Positions 1-11,609 of a DNA stretch of 64,000 nt are shown in pieces (position 1 is the stretch's first letter; each line of letters begins with the position of its first letter). The stretch is from Glandiceps talaboti (taxonomy: Eukaryota; Hemichordata; Enteropneusta; Spengelidae), in NCBI RefSeq assembly GCF_964340395.1, contig NC_135567.1, forward strand, positions 1,724,109 to 1,788,108, read 5' to 3'. The position numbers and the translations under genes are program-made. The notes below the pieces were generated by a model. It worked only from the letters and a program-made list of their open reading frames with translations, searched no databases and was not told where the DNA came from.

Positions 1-860
1 ACTAGGATATTCCTTCAAAGCTAGAACTGGGATATTCCTTCAAAGCTAGAACTAGGATATTCCTTCAACGCTAGAACTGGGATATTCCTTCAAAGCTAGA
101 ACTGGGATATTCCTTCAAAGCTAGAACTGGGATATTCCTTCAACGCTAGAACTAGGATATTCCTTCAACGCTAGAACTGGGATATTCCTTCAAAGCTAGA
201 ACTGGGATATTCCTTCAAAGCTAGAACTGGGATATTCCTTCAAAGCTAGAACTGGGATATTCCTTCAAAGCTAGAACTGGGATATTCCTTCAAAGCTAGA
301 ACTGGGATATTCCTTCAAAGCTAGAACTAGGATATTCCTTCAAAGCTAGAACTGGGATATTCCTTCAAAGCTAGAACTAGGATATTCCTTCAAAGCTAGA
401 ACTGGGATATTCCTTCAAAGCTAGAACTGGGATATTCCTTCAAAGCTAGAACTAGGATATTCCTTCAAAGCTAGAACTGGGATATTCCTTCAAAGCTAGA
501 ACTGGGATATTCCTTCAAAGCTAGAACTAGGATATTCCTTCAAAGCTAGAACTGGGATATTCCTTCAAAGCTAGAACTGGGATATTCCTTCAAAGCTAGA
601 ACTGGGATATTCCTTCAAAGCTAGAACTGGGATATTCCTTCAAAGCTAGAACTGGGATATTCCTTCAAAGCTAGAACTGGGATATTCCTTCAAAGCTAGA
701 ACTAGGATATTCCTTCAAAGCTAGAACTGGGATATTCCTTCAAAGCTAGAACTGGGATATTCCTTCAAAGCTAGAACTGGGATATTCCTTCAAAGCTAGA
801 ACTGGGATATTCCTTCAAAGCTAGAACTGGGATATTCCTTCAAAGCTAGAACTAGGATAT
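1..860. repeat. 25-bp minisatellite with kappaB-like motif, cut by left edge
   Basis: About 34 head-to-tail copies of a 25-bp unit (ACTGGGATATTCCTTCAAAG plus CTAGA), with almost no variation apart from ACTGGG versus ACTAGG and a few CAAAG/CAACG changes. The array runs off the left edge, so its true length is unknown. The GGG form contains GGGATATTCC, which fits the kappaB consensus GGGRNWYYCC. No gene is visible next to it. Confidence 0.97.
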
Positions 861-913
861 TTTTTTCATTAAGTAACCAACTGATATATTCACTTAAATT
901 TAATCAATTACTG

Positions 914-1382
<469 letters not shown>

Positions 1383-1386
1383 GACC

Positions 1387-4302
1387 TTATTAACAAGTCA
1401 TTGTATCTGTTTGTTTCCAATTACTATCCAAAGGTAGTCTATTGACAATACTAAATCTTGAGGGAAAGCCTGGTTTTCAATCTGTCACCATGTTCAAACT
1501 GCACTAGTTTGTAACTGTAGTGTCATTTTACGATCAGACGGCCACAATCTGTTCCCTAAAAAATTATCAAAGTACCAATAGTTAGATAATCAACATATTA
1601 ATCAGTCGTTGATCTTATCGACGGTAAGTGGTGCAGTAAAAGGTGTAATTCGTGATGACCGTTGAGGGCGCTAAATTGTGTGCGGACAAAAAAATTGAAC
1701 TGATTTGATTTATTGTTACATCATATATCATATCATATCATATCATATCATATACACAACTACAATAAAAAAACATTTCCACACTTATATTATCGAAAAC
1801 TATTCAGGATGTATGATATTATGAGAAAACATACTAGTGCATTTTTCAATTTGAGGACGACATGTTTTAGAAATAATTCTCTTCAAACAGATTCATTAAA
1901 CTAAAATCACTTTCATAGGATGAGAACTACCCCCCCCCCCCCGTAAAAAGAATTTAGTTCTTATCCCAGATTGAACATTTGATCTCACCCACATAGTCAT
2001 TGACTCATATGACAACTTTAAGGACAAATAAACAAATAAAATATCTTTGTACGATGTATGACCAAATGTTTCTTCTATTCAGTACAGTCGCATTTTTCGG
2101 ACAGGGTTGTGTTATTCGACGATTACTATTGGATAAACACTGCAAAAAGTAACACCCATACTTTGAATGTGACATCTTTTCGGCAACTACTTTCAAAGAT
2201 ACAACATTAGGTCAGAAATATTTCAAAAGCTGTTCAACGGACCCGAACAACCCATATTTTTGGCATTTCAATATATTGTGTTTGGTGATGGGTAATATAT
2301 CCTAGAAATGCACACTTTATTTCAAAATTAAGGAGATTTCTTTATATTATCTGAGTAGTATATGTAACAATATACATTTGAATATATTCCATATTATATA
2401 ATATCTTATACAGTGGTTTACTTGGCACTGATGATGCATTCAAGCTTGAATTGAGATCAAATTAAGTTGTTGCATATGATATCCATCGTGCACTATAAAA
2501 AAAAAAAAGAAGAAAAGAATTGAGCAAACGTTTACGGCCATGGGAAGTGGGTTGAGCAGTCAATTGGGCCATCAAAAGTCTGAAAGTTTTGAAATGTTTT
2601 GCTCTTTATTCGGGATTTTTTGGAACCAAATCAAACTTCAGGAGAAGTCATTTACCAAGTGCACACCCGCAAAATATCAGCTTTGCCACAATAAAATACA
2701 CTAAGTCTTCCATATGTACTACATAGCATAATTATCTCTCAATTCTGTTATTTCATTACCATATTCAAGGATTGTAAGACTTTAAATTATGTCTATGGAT
2801 TGATATTCTATGCCTATAAATGACCTCCTACACTGTCTTATTTTTTTCACCTAGGAGTTGTCTCCTTCTAATCAGTAGCAATCAAGGTGATAATTGTCTT
2901 TCTCCCTAAACAAGATGGATGGTGTCTGGCTAAGTACCTCCCTGTATAGGTTAGAGCTAATTAAGACATCTCTTTATGCATGTGAAATTCTACATCCTGT
3001 GGAAAATAATCTCGTTCGGAGTATCATTGTAGTTGGCTATCACTGTTATTTTAATGCATCATTGTACCATATAATTTTATATCTTCACTGTAATGTAGAT
3101 GACAAGGGATGGCTAAAATAATTCCTGAGTTTCATATGGCGGTGCTTAACATTTTTTGAGAAGAGAGGGTGATGAGAGGAGCTACAACATTTGTTTAACC
3201 GTGAATTGTGTACATTTCCTAATTGTAGAACTGATGGAAATCGATTGCCATGAGACAAATTGCAAGAGATAAAATCAAAATGACTGAATAAGTACTCTAT
3301 AAACTCAACTTGAAATGTTTTGCTATCATTATATATGGTTTGTTTTTACATCCTGTTAACGACCTACCTACCCAATGTGATGGGTTAGGTTGCCCACTGA
3401 ACAGCTTTTGTATTTTTTCTGGCCTTACATATCATATTTAATTGCGTATGCTAAAATTGATATTATGTAAATTGTATGTAAATGTATATAAATTAGCCAC
3501 CTTTCTAAATTTAAAATGCATGATTGCACCAAGACAAAGTTCTGCCCCCCCCCTCCCCGGCAATTTGGTCAGGCTACGGCCCTGCGGTTACACTAAAGTT
3601 GATTGTTTTTGCGAAGGAATTTAATATCATGAACACTATCCTACGACCGAATTCGACCCGGGATTCGATCAGAGTTCATGGGCCGCTTGGCAATCTATGT
3701 CTTTGGCACGCAAACGTGAACACTGTCCGATATCTGAGACAATTATTTGCTCCAGAGAAGTACCATATTTTCGTTTAACAAACATCCAGATTTCGTGGAA
3801 AATGTCATCTAGTTTGAACTTACCCCTTGGAGAAAAATGTTACTGAAATATTTGTAGATTTAAATAAGAGTGAATTGATATTGAAGTGATTTTGTAACAT
3901 TTCCACGTACTTTGCTGTAGCGAAAACACTGACAACTACGGCAGTGTTTTCACATATATGGTAACTTTCTGATCGCCAATATTAGTGCTCTGAAAACAAT
4001 TAGTCACATCAAATATCGCAAACCAGCAAGCAAGATACTTTCAAGTTGGAAAAAAAACCCCGCAGAATCCCTTGAATACGAATACATCAATTCCGAATAT
4101 GAATGAAACAACAACAACTTCACTTTTTACTAGTAAATCTAATTCCGGGAAATTTGTACCTTCCTAAGTTATCATCGGACCTAAAGTTGACTCTGATTCA
4201 AGATGGATATGCGTGTAAACACCGCTAAGCCTTGCTACATATTAAACGTCCAAGCCAGGGTTGCGATGATCGATGATCGCGGGATACTCATTGTCGCAAA
4301 CC
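1387..4302. other. Intergenic stretch, no gene recognised
   Basis: AT-rich sequence holding a pentanucleotide repeat (ATATC units, 1721-1754), a poly-C run near 1930-1942 and scattered A/T runs. Short open frames exist, for example 2894-3121 and 3442-3778, but they lack recognisable domains, splice-compatible context or family similarity. The upstream end of the HECT-type gene may lie at its right side. Confidence 0.6.
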
Positions 4303-4640
4303 ACGGTATGGAGCGTAATCCACGTCAAAAGTCGAACTCGTCAAGTGATAAGTCAGGTACATCAAGTGACAAGTCAGGTACATCAAATGACAAGTCAGGA
4401 GCGTCAAGTGATAAGTCAGGTCCGTCAATTGACAAGTCAGGAACGTCAAGTGATAAGTCAGGTCCGTCAATTGACAAGTCAGGAGCGTCAAGTGATAAGT
4501 CAGGTCTGTCAATTGACAAGTCAGGAACGTCAAGTGATAAGTCAGGTCCGTCAATTGACAAGTCAGGAACGTCAAGTGATAAGTCAGGTCCGTCAAATGA
4601 CAAGTCAGGAACATCAAGTAATAAGTCAGGTCTGGATGAT
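4303..4640 (+). repeat. 21-bp repeat module (copy 1), upstream of HECT-type gene
   Basis: Some 15 copies of a 21-bp unit alternate between an AGTGATAAGTCAGG type and an ATTGACAAGTCAGG type. In the plus-strand frame starting at 4203 they read as seven-residue repeats (SSDKSGT / SIDKSGP) preceded by MERNPRQKSNSS. The same module, with the same 5' flank, is present in inverted orientation at 17386-17715. The open frame starting at 4203 ends at 4871 and is out of frame with the recognisable gene starting at 4855. It may be an alternative first exon, an untranslated leader or a promoter-side repeat; which is unresolved. Confidence 0.85.
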
Positions 4641-4744
4641 AGTCAAACTCTTGAAAAAACGACAAGTCAATGCATCTGGCGGATGAATCAATCTATACTA
4701 TTACCAAACTGGTACCCCTTAGGATGGCTGATTGTCAACTCAAC

Positions 4745-4784
4745 TACGTCACGACGCGTCATACCCTACGTCATATTTCGTCAT
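4745..4784 (+). promoter_or_regulatory. Cluster of CRE/ATF-like sites
   Basis: Within 40 bp there are TACGTCAC (4745), TACGTCAT (4767) and TTCGTCAT (4777), with another CGTCAT between them. These resemble CREB/ATF half-sites and lie 70-110 bp upstream of the ATG at 4855, a plausible promoter position. No TATA box is obvious. This is a motif call only. Confidence 0.4.
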
Positions 4785-4854
4785 AGAAGTTTTCTTCAGA
4801 TTCTAACAAGTAAGCTGAGGATCACAACGGTAATCGACCCGGAAGCAGTAAGAC

Positions 4855-5208
4855 ATGCACCACGACAGTGACGATACGTCTTGTGTACCATCCCTACTGG
4901 AACGAGAGGAACTTAGGAAGGTGGGACTGGGCACGCGAAAAATAACGTTTGATGGGGATGGTGGTTTCGAACATTTGCAGGAAACTCTATACCGTCATTA
5001 TCCTAAACTGGCAGATGGTGGTGGATTTATAATATACAGGAACATGCATGCTGGTGGCAAACTACTAACCCCTCTACCCATGCCTAGCAGTGGCTATTCG
5101 GTACCTTATTTTAGGGACGAGTCCGTGTTAAAGCACGCTGTAGCTTATGTGAGACCCCTGCAAAAGAATATGCAGATAGATCACAGCGCTAGCAGCGCTC
5201 ACTGTGAG
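4855..5208 (+). CDS. HECT-type E3 ligase (G2E3-like), N-terminal exon
   Basis: This exon encodes 118 residues in phase 0 and ends at the strong donor GAG|GTAAGT (5208/5209). The ATG at 4855 is the first Met after an in-frame TAA at 4849-4851, so it is the likely start unless an upstream exon is spliced in. The protein resembles the N-terminal region of the G2/M phase-specific E3 ubiquitin ligase-like proteins abundant in fish and marine invertebrates. It has a GLGTRKITFD strand, a YPKL..GGGF segment, a SGYSVPYFRD segment and AYVRPLQKNMQ near its end. Family members are thought to attach ubiquitin through a C-terminal HECT domain, but the role of this N-terminal module is not established. The family assignment rests on remembered family patterns, not on a search. 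Confidence 0.72.
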
Positions 5209-5865
5209 GTAAGTGGAATTTGTGAAATGAATAATAGGTATTAACAAGGAAATAGATTTTAAAACAAATTTATACAAAGAAAGACTAATACATAAGGGGC
5301 ACATAGCTAACATATACAGATTGATCTTATGATAGGTTGAAGCTTTGAAAATACTGGAATGATGATTTATTTTTCTTAGACACTCATTTCAGCACACATC
5401 AGATTTGGCAAAAGAGATATTTTATTTGGTTTGTGTGTATCGATTATATTTTAACTGACCTTGGCCATATCCCGGTGTTTAAGGTATGGGAACCCCAGCA
5501 ATAGAAAGGTGGAAAGCTGGTAAAACTGGCACAAAATGACAAGAGAACTTGTGTACCTTTTACATACATACCACCTTAAAAAAATTGATATCAGCATTTA
5601 ACAAATACTAATATATACTAATATAAAAACTTTTATTGCCAGAAATTTATAGACTTACAAAATACTCTAAATTTATCCACAAATATACAAAATATCAAAA
5701 TTTACACAAAATGGATATTGTAAAAATAGTTCCTAGGAACTAGTCAAGCTTGTGGCCCTAAGGAAGACCTGTATAGCTTGATAAATGTTTGTAACTACTG
5801 TTTTTTAATTAAACATTAAATAATCAAGTAAGATTTAATTATTTGTATTTTTTTTTCTGCTTTAG
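5209..5865 (+). other. Intron of the HECT-type gene
   Basis: A phase-0 intron from GTAAGT at 5209 to a long T-rich tract and TTTAG at 5861-5865. It is AT-rich, and nothing coding or repeated was recognised in it. Confidence 0.75.
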
Positions 5866-6041
5866 GAAGAGCGAGAAAGTAAGGCAGCCAAAGTATCCTG
5901 TGTGAATTGTGGAAAGGAAGTTACTATAGGCTGTTTGGAAAATCATCAAAAAGTTTGTAATGTAGATGTTGATAATCTGTCCATCAGTGAAGTGAGGACC
6001 AATCTGACGTTGAACCAAACACTGGAGTTATTGACATGGAG
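5866..6041 (+). CDS. HECT-type E3 ligase (G2E3-like), zinc-finger-like exon
   Basis: Joined in frame after 5208, this exon adds 58 residues plus two bases. It begins with an acidic/basic EERESK stretch and contains CVNCGKEVTIGCLENHQKVC, whose Cys-x2-Cys-x12-His-x3-Cys spacing is that of a small C2HC zinc finger. G2E3-like proteins commonly carry a comparable Cys/His module after the N-terminal domain. The donor at 6041/6042 (GAG|GTACTG) is weaker than the previous one. The exon ends in phase 2, so it cannot join directly to the last exon at 10857, which needs a phase-1 partner. At least one further exon must lie between or has been lost. Confidence 0.7.
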
Positions 6042-6105
6042 GTACTGTATGAATTTAAGCTGTTGGTTTCATGTTTTTTGTCACCTTTAATGTTATTTGG
6101 GTACT

Positions 6106-6509
6106 ATTGAACACATATTGCCTGGCCATGAGGGCTATAGCACCCGTTTATTACACCCGAGGGACTGTGAGTTACCAGAATCACATGCTATTTCCCGAGG
6201 CCAAAGGCCGAGGGAAATAGCATGTGATTCTGGTAACTCACAGTCACGAGGGGGTAATGAACGGGTGCTATAGCCCGAATATAGGCCAGGCAATATGTGT
6301 TTTATAATATACCTCATGCTGTGAACTCGCGGTGGCAGACGACATCGTCAGAAGCTGCCATTTTGACCTGATGTGAACGCGCGGTGGTCACGTGACCATG
6401 TAAAAATTGATGGGACTATTTCCCCAAGGGAAGTAGTCATTCTATTTTCCTATCACGTGACTGATTCTAGCGAATCATGGCACAGCATTATCACTAGGTA
6501 TATTATAAA
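6106..6509. mobile_element. Foldback/MITE-like element, copy 1
   Basis: A 404-bp element shared with 15942-16333 at roughly 85-90 percent identity by eye. Its first half (about 6111-6302) is a long near-perfect inverted repeat: the left arm starts ACACATATTGCCTGGCC and the right arm ends GGCCAGGCAATATGTGT, with the centre near 6205 (GAGGCCAAAGGCCGAG). The second half is not palindromic overall but contains CACGTGAC twice and a GACTATTTCCC/GGGAAGTAGTC pair. Both copies start ATTGAACACATATTGCC and end near GGTATATTATAAA. There is no coding capacity, so it is non-autonomous. It sits in the large intron of the HECT-type gene. Confidence 0.85.
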
Positions 6510-6518
6510 CATTAATAG

Positions 6519-9500
6519 TAATACAGCTTTACCATACATAGTACTAGACATAGTAGTACAGCTGTACCATGCATAGTACTATAATAGTACAGCTGTACCA
6601 TACATAGTACTAGACATAATAGTAGTACAGCTGTACCATACATAGTACTATAATAGTACAGCTGTACCATACATAGTACTACTAGTATACATAGTAGTAC
6701 AGCTGTACCATACATAGTACTACTAGTATACATAGTAGTACAGCTGTACCATACATAGTACTGTAATAGTAGTACAGCTGTACCATACATAGTACTATAA
6801 TGATACAACTGTACCATACAGAGTACCATACATAGTAGTACAGCTGTACCATACAGAGTACCATACATAGTAGTACAGCTGTACCATACAGAGTACCATA
6901 CATAATAGTACAGCTGTACCATACAGAGTACCATACATAGTAGTACAGCTGTACCATACAGAGTACCATACATAGTAGTACAGCTGTACCATACAGAGTA
7001 CCATACATAATACTACAGCTGTACCATACATAGTACCATACATAGTAGTACAGCTGTACCATACAGAGTACCATACATAGTAGTACAGCTGTACCATACA
7101 GAGTACCATACATAGTAGTACAGCTGTACCATACAGAGTACCATACATAGTAGTACAGCTGTACCATACAGAGTATCATACATAGTAGTACAGCTGTACC
7201 ATACAGAGTACCATACATAGTAGTACAGCTGTACCATACAGAGTACCATACATAGTAGTACAGCTGTACCATACAGAGTACCATACATAATAGTACAGCT
7301 GTACCATACAGAGTACCATACATAGTAGTACAGCTGTACCATACAGAGTACCATACATAGTAGTACAGCTGTACCATACAGAGTACCATACATAGTAGTA
7401 CAGCTGTACCATACATAGTACTATAATAGTAGTACAGCTGTACCATACATATAGTACTATAATGATACAACTGTACCATACAGAGTACCATACATAATAG
7501 TACAGCTGTACCATACAGAGTACCATACATAGTAGTACAGCTGTACCATACATAGTAGTACAGCTGTACCATACAGAGTACCATACATAGTAGTACAGCT
7601 GTACCATACAGAGTACCATACATAGTAGTACAGCTGTACCATACAGAGTACCATACATAGTAGTACAGCTGTACCATACAGAGTACCATACATAGTAGTA
7701 CAGCTGTACCATACAGAGTACCATACATAGTAGTACAGCTGTACCATACAGAGTACCATACATAGTAGTACAGCTGTACCATACAGAGTACCATACATAG
7801 TAGTACAGCTGTACCATACAGAGTACCATACATAGTAGTACAGCTGTACCATACAGAGTACCATACATAATAGTACAGCTGTACCATACAGAGTACCATA
7901 CATAGTAGTACAGCTGTACCATACAGAGTACCATACATAGTAGTACAGCTGTACCATACATAGTAGTACAGCTGTACCATACAGAGTACCATACATAGTA
8001 GTACAGCTGTACCATACATAGTACTATAATAGTAGTACAGCTGTACCATACAGAGTACCATACATAATAGTACAGCTGTACCATACAGAGTACCATACAT
8101 AGTAGTACAGCTGTACCATACAGAGTACCATACATAGTAGTACAGCTGTACCATACATAGTAGTACAGCTGTACCATACAGAGTACCATACATAGTAGTA
8201 CAGCTGTACCATACATAGTACTATAATAGTAGTACAGCTGTACCATACAGAGTACCATACATAGTAGTACAGCTGTACCATACATAGTACTATACATAGT
8301 AGTACAGCTGTACCATACAGAGTACCATACATAGTAGTACAGCTGTACCATACAGAGTACCATACATAGTAGTACAGCTGTACCATACAGAGTACCATAC
8401 ATAATAGTACAGCTGTACCATACAGAGTACCATACATAGTAGTACAGCTGTACCATACAGAGTACCATACATAGTAGTACAGCTGTACCATACATAGTAG
8501 TACAGCTGTACCATACAGAGTACCATACATAGTAGTACAGCTGTACCATACATAGTACTATAATAGTAGTACAGCTGTACCATACAGAGTACCATACATA
8601 ATAGTACAGCTGTACCATACAGAGTACCATACATAGTAGTACAGCTGTACCATACAGAGTACCATACATAGTAGTACAGCTGTACCATACATAGTAGTAC
8701 AGCTGTACCATACAGAGTACCATACATAGTAGTACAGCTGTACCATACATAGTACTATAATAGTAGTACAGCTGTACCATACAGAGTACCATACATAGTA
8801 GTACAGCTGTACCATACAGAGTACCATACATAGTAGTACAGCTGTACCATACAGAGTACCATACATAGTAGTACAGCTGTACCATACATAGTACTATAAT
8901 AGTAGTACAGCTGTACCATACAGAGTACCATACATAATAGTACAGCTGTACCATACAGAGTACCATACATAGTAGTACAGCTGTACCATACATAATAGTA
9001 CAGCTGTACCATACATAGTACTATAATAGTAGTACAACTGTACCATACAGAGTACCATACATAATAGTACAGCTGTACCATACAGAGTACCATACATAGT
9101 AGTACAGCTGTACCATACATAGTAGTACAGCTGTACCATACAGAGTACCATACATAGTAGTACAGCTGTACCATACAGAGTACCATACATAGTAGTACAG
9201 CTGTACCATACAGAGTACCATACATAGTAGTACAGCTGTACCATACAGAGTACTATACATAGTAGTACAGCTGTACCATACAGAGTACTATACATAATAG
9301 TACAGCTGTACCATACATAGTACTATACATAGTAGTACAGCTGTACCATACATAGTACTATACATAGTAGTACAGCTGTACCATACAGAGTACCATACAT
9401 AATAGTACAGCTGTACCATACAGAGTACCATACATAGTAGTACAGCTGTACCATACATAGTACCATACATAGTAGTACAGCTGTACCATACAGAGTACCA

Positions 9501-9660
9501 TACATAGTAGTACAGCTGTACCATACAGAGTACTATACATAATAGTACAGCTGTACCATACATAGTACTATACATAGTAGTACAGCTGTACCATACAGAG
9601 TACCATACATAATAGTAGTACAGCTGTACCATACAGAGTACCATACATAATAGTACTGCT
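6519..9660. repeat. 35-bp minisatellite with E-box palindrome
   Basis: About 90 units of 35 bp (AGTAGTACAGCTGTACCATA plus CAGAGTACCATACAT), with shorter and TAGTACTATAAT-bearing variants. The edges (6519-6800 and 9590-9660) are more degenerate than the middle. Every unit carries the 12-bp perfect palindrome GTACAGCTGTAC, centred on CAGCTG (an E-box and PvuII site). Because 35 is not a multiple of three, all three minus-strand frames stay open for hundreds of codons. These are periodicity artefacts, not genes. The array lies in an intron of the HECT-type gene. Confidence 0.97.
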
Positions 9661-10856
9661 GTATAGCATGAGTTATAATACCAGTTTGAAACTTGTTTCA
9701 CATTCACTCACCAAGCATTTGTCTTGAGTTGCCTCAAGGGCCTAAGTAGAAGTACATTTATGATAGATGAATAATAAATTCACTACTTCTTGCCTCAAAG
9801 CATGCAGTTGCCAAAAAAAGAGCTCAGTTTAATTGATTATTACAGTGGGTCTGTTAGTCCGTCCATAATGCATTTCTCAGACATGCAATATCCAGTTACT
9901 TTTAAGCCAGGCGCAAAGATGACTTGTCATATGGGACATGTGCAAGTCACTTCAGTTCACAACATACACAAGTGTCCAAGTGGCATGCCAGCCATGTTTG
10001 TTGTTAACAATGACTATTTATGGCATAACTCGAAAACTTGAATACATAGAGACTACATTATAGTGTCTATCCCTAAATTATTAGGTGTAAACTTTCATTG
10101 GAGACCCTGACCTTTGACCTTGGCCAAATGGGTCAATTATCTAAATCCAGTCCTATCCCGCATGTCGCAGACACTTTTATAATACATATAAAATTTATTA
10201 AAATTTTTTCCTATTTATTACTAATGTCATTTAAAATCATGATAGAAGTAAAGCATGTGAGGGAGTGCATTTTTGATGAAGACTTGTGAGTCCAAACTTA
10301 ATGTCATTTTTTGCTTTTGATACAGTAATTGGGTCATTGGCTCATATATCAGGTACAAATGTATATTATTCACAAACACAAGTTCTCTTTGACAACTTTG
10401 ATTGAAATACAGACATGCTTTGAACAAATAACCTTTACATCTCCAGTTTATTCAAATTTTGATCATTCTGTCAGATCCGGTTTAACTGAAGAAGGATATG
10501 TCAAGTGATTAGTTCAAAACATGCCTGTTTCAGATTCTAAAGTGGAAGAAGAAAACTTGTGTTTGAATCGCCATGCTTCTATGATGAACATACACTTATG
10601 TCATTGTCATTACACATCATCACCCTTCAACTAGTAAGGACCAATGGCTATATGGGCTCATATGCTCCTTCCTGGAAGGTAATGGGTTCTGAAATAGCAT
10701 AGGTTAAGTACCAATATAGCCAGACTTAACATAATCATGGAGTATTGGTTAATTGTGGGCAACCGTAAGGACTAAGAGAGCTAGTTTATTCAGAAATTAG
10801 TTAACATATCATAAAAAACTGTTGCATATAACATATTTTATTCTCTTTTTTCCCAG
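9661..10856 (+). other. Intronic DNA before the last HECT exon
   Basis: No HECT N-lobe exon could be recognised here, although one is expected. A modest open frame at 9790-10041 has no recognisable domain. A perfect DR1-type nuclear-receptor motif, TGACCTTTGACCT, lies at 10108-10120. The right end has a good polypyrimidine tract leading to the acceptor at 10856. Confidence 0.55.
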
Positions 10857-11083
10857 ATACCAAACCCTCTATCCATGATGTTTTGCAGTGTATAACAGGC
10901 GACAGGAATATGCCCTGGAAAATTTTCATATGGTTCAGTAGCATACCAATATCTACATTGCCAGACCCTGGTGTTTGTACCAAGGAAGTGCAGCTTCATG
11001 TCAGCCATGAGTCTTACCAAACTTTGAAAAACTCCTTTGATACAACTGTCACATTCCAATGTGTAGGTTTTGGGTGGTATTAA
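10857..11083 (+). CDS. HECT domain C-terminal exon with stop codon
   Basis: After a T/C-rich tract ending CCCAG (10856), the frame from 10859 runs 74 residues to TAA at 11081-11083. The content fits the HECT C-lobe: SIHDVLQCITGDRNMP corresponds to the family's LLxFVTGxxxxP segment. LPDPGVCTKEVQLHVS corresponds to the LPxxxTCxxxLxLP active-site loop, placing the catalytic Cys in GVC. The chain ends in an aromatic GFGWY tail. In HECT ligases this Cys accepts ubiquitin from E2 before transfer to substrate. The exon shares strand and family with 4855-6041 and is presumably the end of the same gene, but the phase mismatch with 6041 means intervening exons are missing from view. Confidence 0.66.
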
Positions 11084-11220
11084 CACATATTTTCTTGATC
11101 TACTTTTCAGCTGTGGAATTAATATGTTAAGATGATTTTCAGACAACATACACATGCAAAGAATGCTAGTAAGGTGCTGATTAAAAATATGCCTCATTTT
11201 GTGGTAAAATTCTTTAAATA

Positions 11221-11609
11221 TTCACGGGTGCAACTTTAATCACAGTTGTAGTAAGTTACCAGAAATAGTGTATTCACTGGACTGGTGTAAGTTTAACCAC
11301 AGTTGTACTAAGTTACCAGAAATAGTGTATTCACTGGACTGGTGTAAGTTTAACCACAGTTGTACTAAGTTACCAGAAATAGTGTATTCACTGGACTGGT
11401 GTAAGTTTAATCACAGTTGTACTAAGTTACCAGAAATAGTGTATTCACTGGACTGATGTAAGTTTAACCACAGTTGTACTAAGTTACCAGAAATAGTGTA
11501 TTCACTGGACTGGTGTAAGTTTAACCACAGTTGTACTAAGTTACCAGAAATAGTGTATTCACTGGACTGGTGTAAGTTTAATCACAGTAGGTAGTAAGTT
11601 GCCAGAAAT
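11221..11609. repeat. 57-bp minisatellite downstream of HECT exon
   Basis: Six to seven copies of a 57-bp unit begin about 140 bp after the stop codon of the HECT-type gene, so they probably lie in its 3'UTR or just beyond. Units differ at only a few positions (AACCACAG versus AATCACAG). Each AACCACAGTTG block looks like a RUNX core beside a MYB-like CAGTTG. This is a motif observation only. Confidence 0.93.

Noticed and set aside
3442-3778. Overlapping small frames with a Pro-rich stretch
   Set aside because: Driven by a C-run; no domain, no convincing splice sites, no family match.
6512-9707. Long minus-strand open frames (up to about 600 codons) rich in Tyr, Val, Cys and Met
   Set aside because: They follow purely from a 35-bp stop-free periodicity; all three minus frames are open and the peptide is the same unit in rotating frames.
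10525-10635. Possible exon starting after TTTCAG with an EEENLC sequence
   Set aside because: No consensus donor, ends in a stop, and does not resemble the HECT N-lobe expected there.
10838-11197. Minus-strand frame of 119 codons
   Set aside because: It is the antisense of the HECT C-terminal exon, which has splice-site and motif support on the plus strand.
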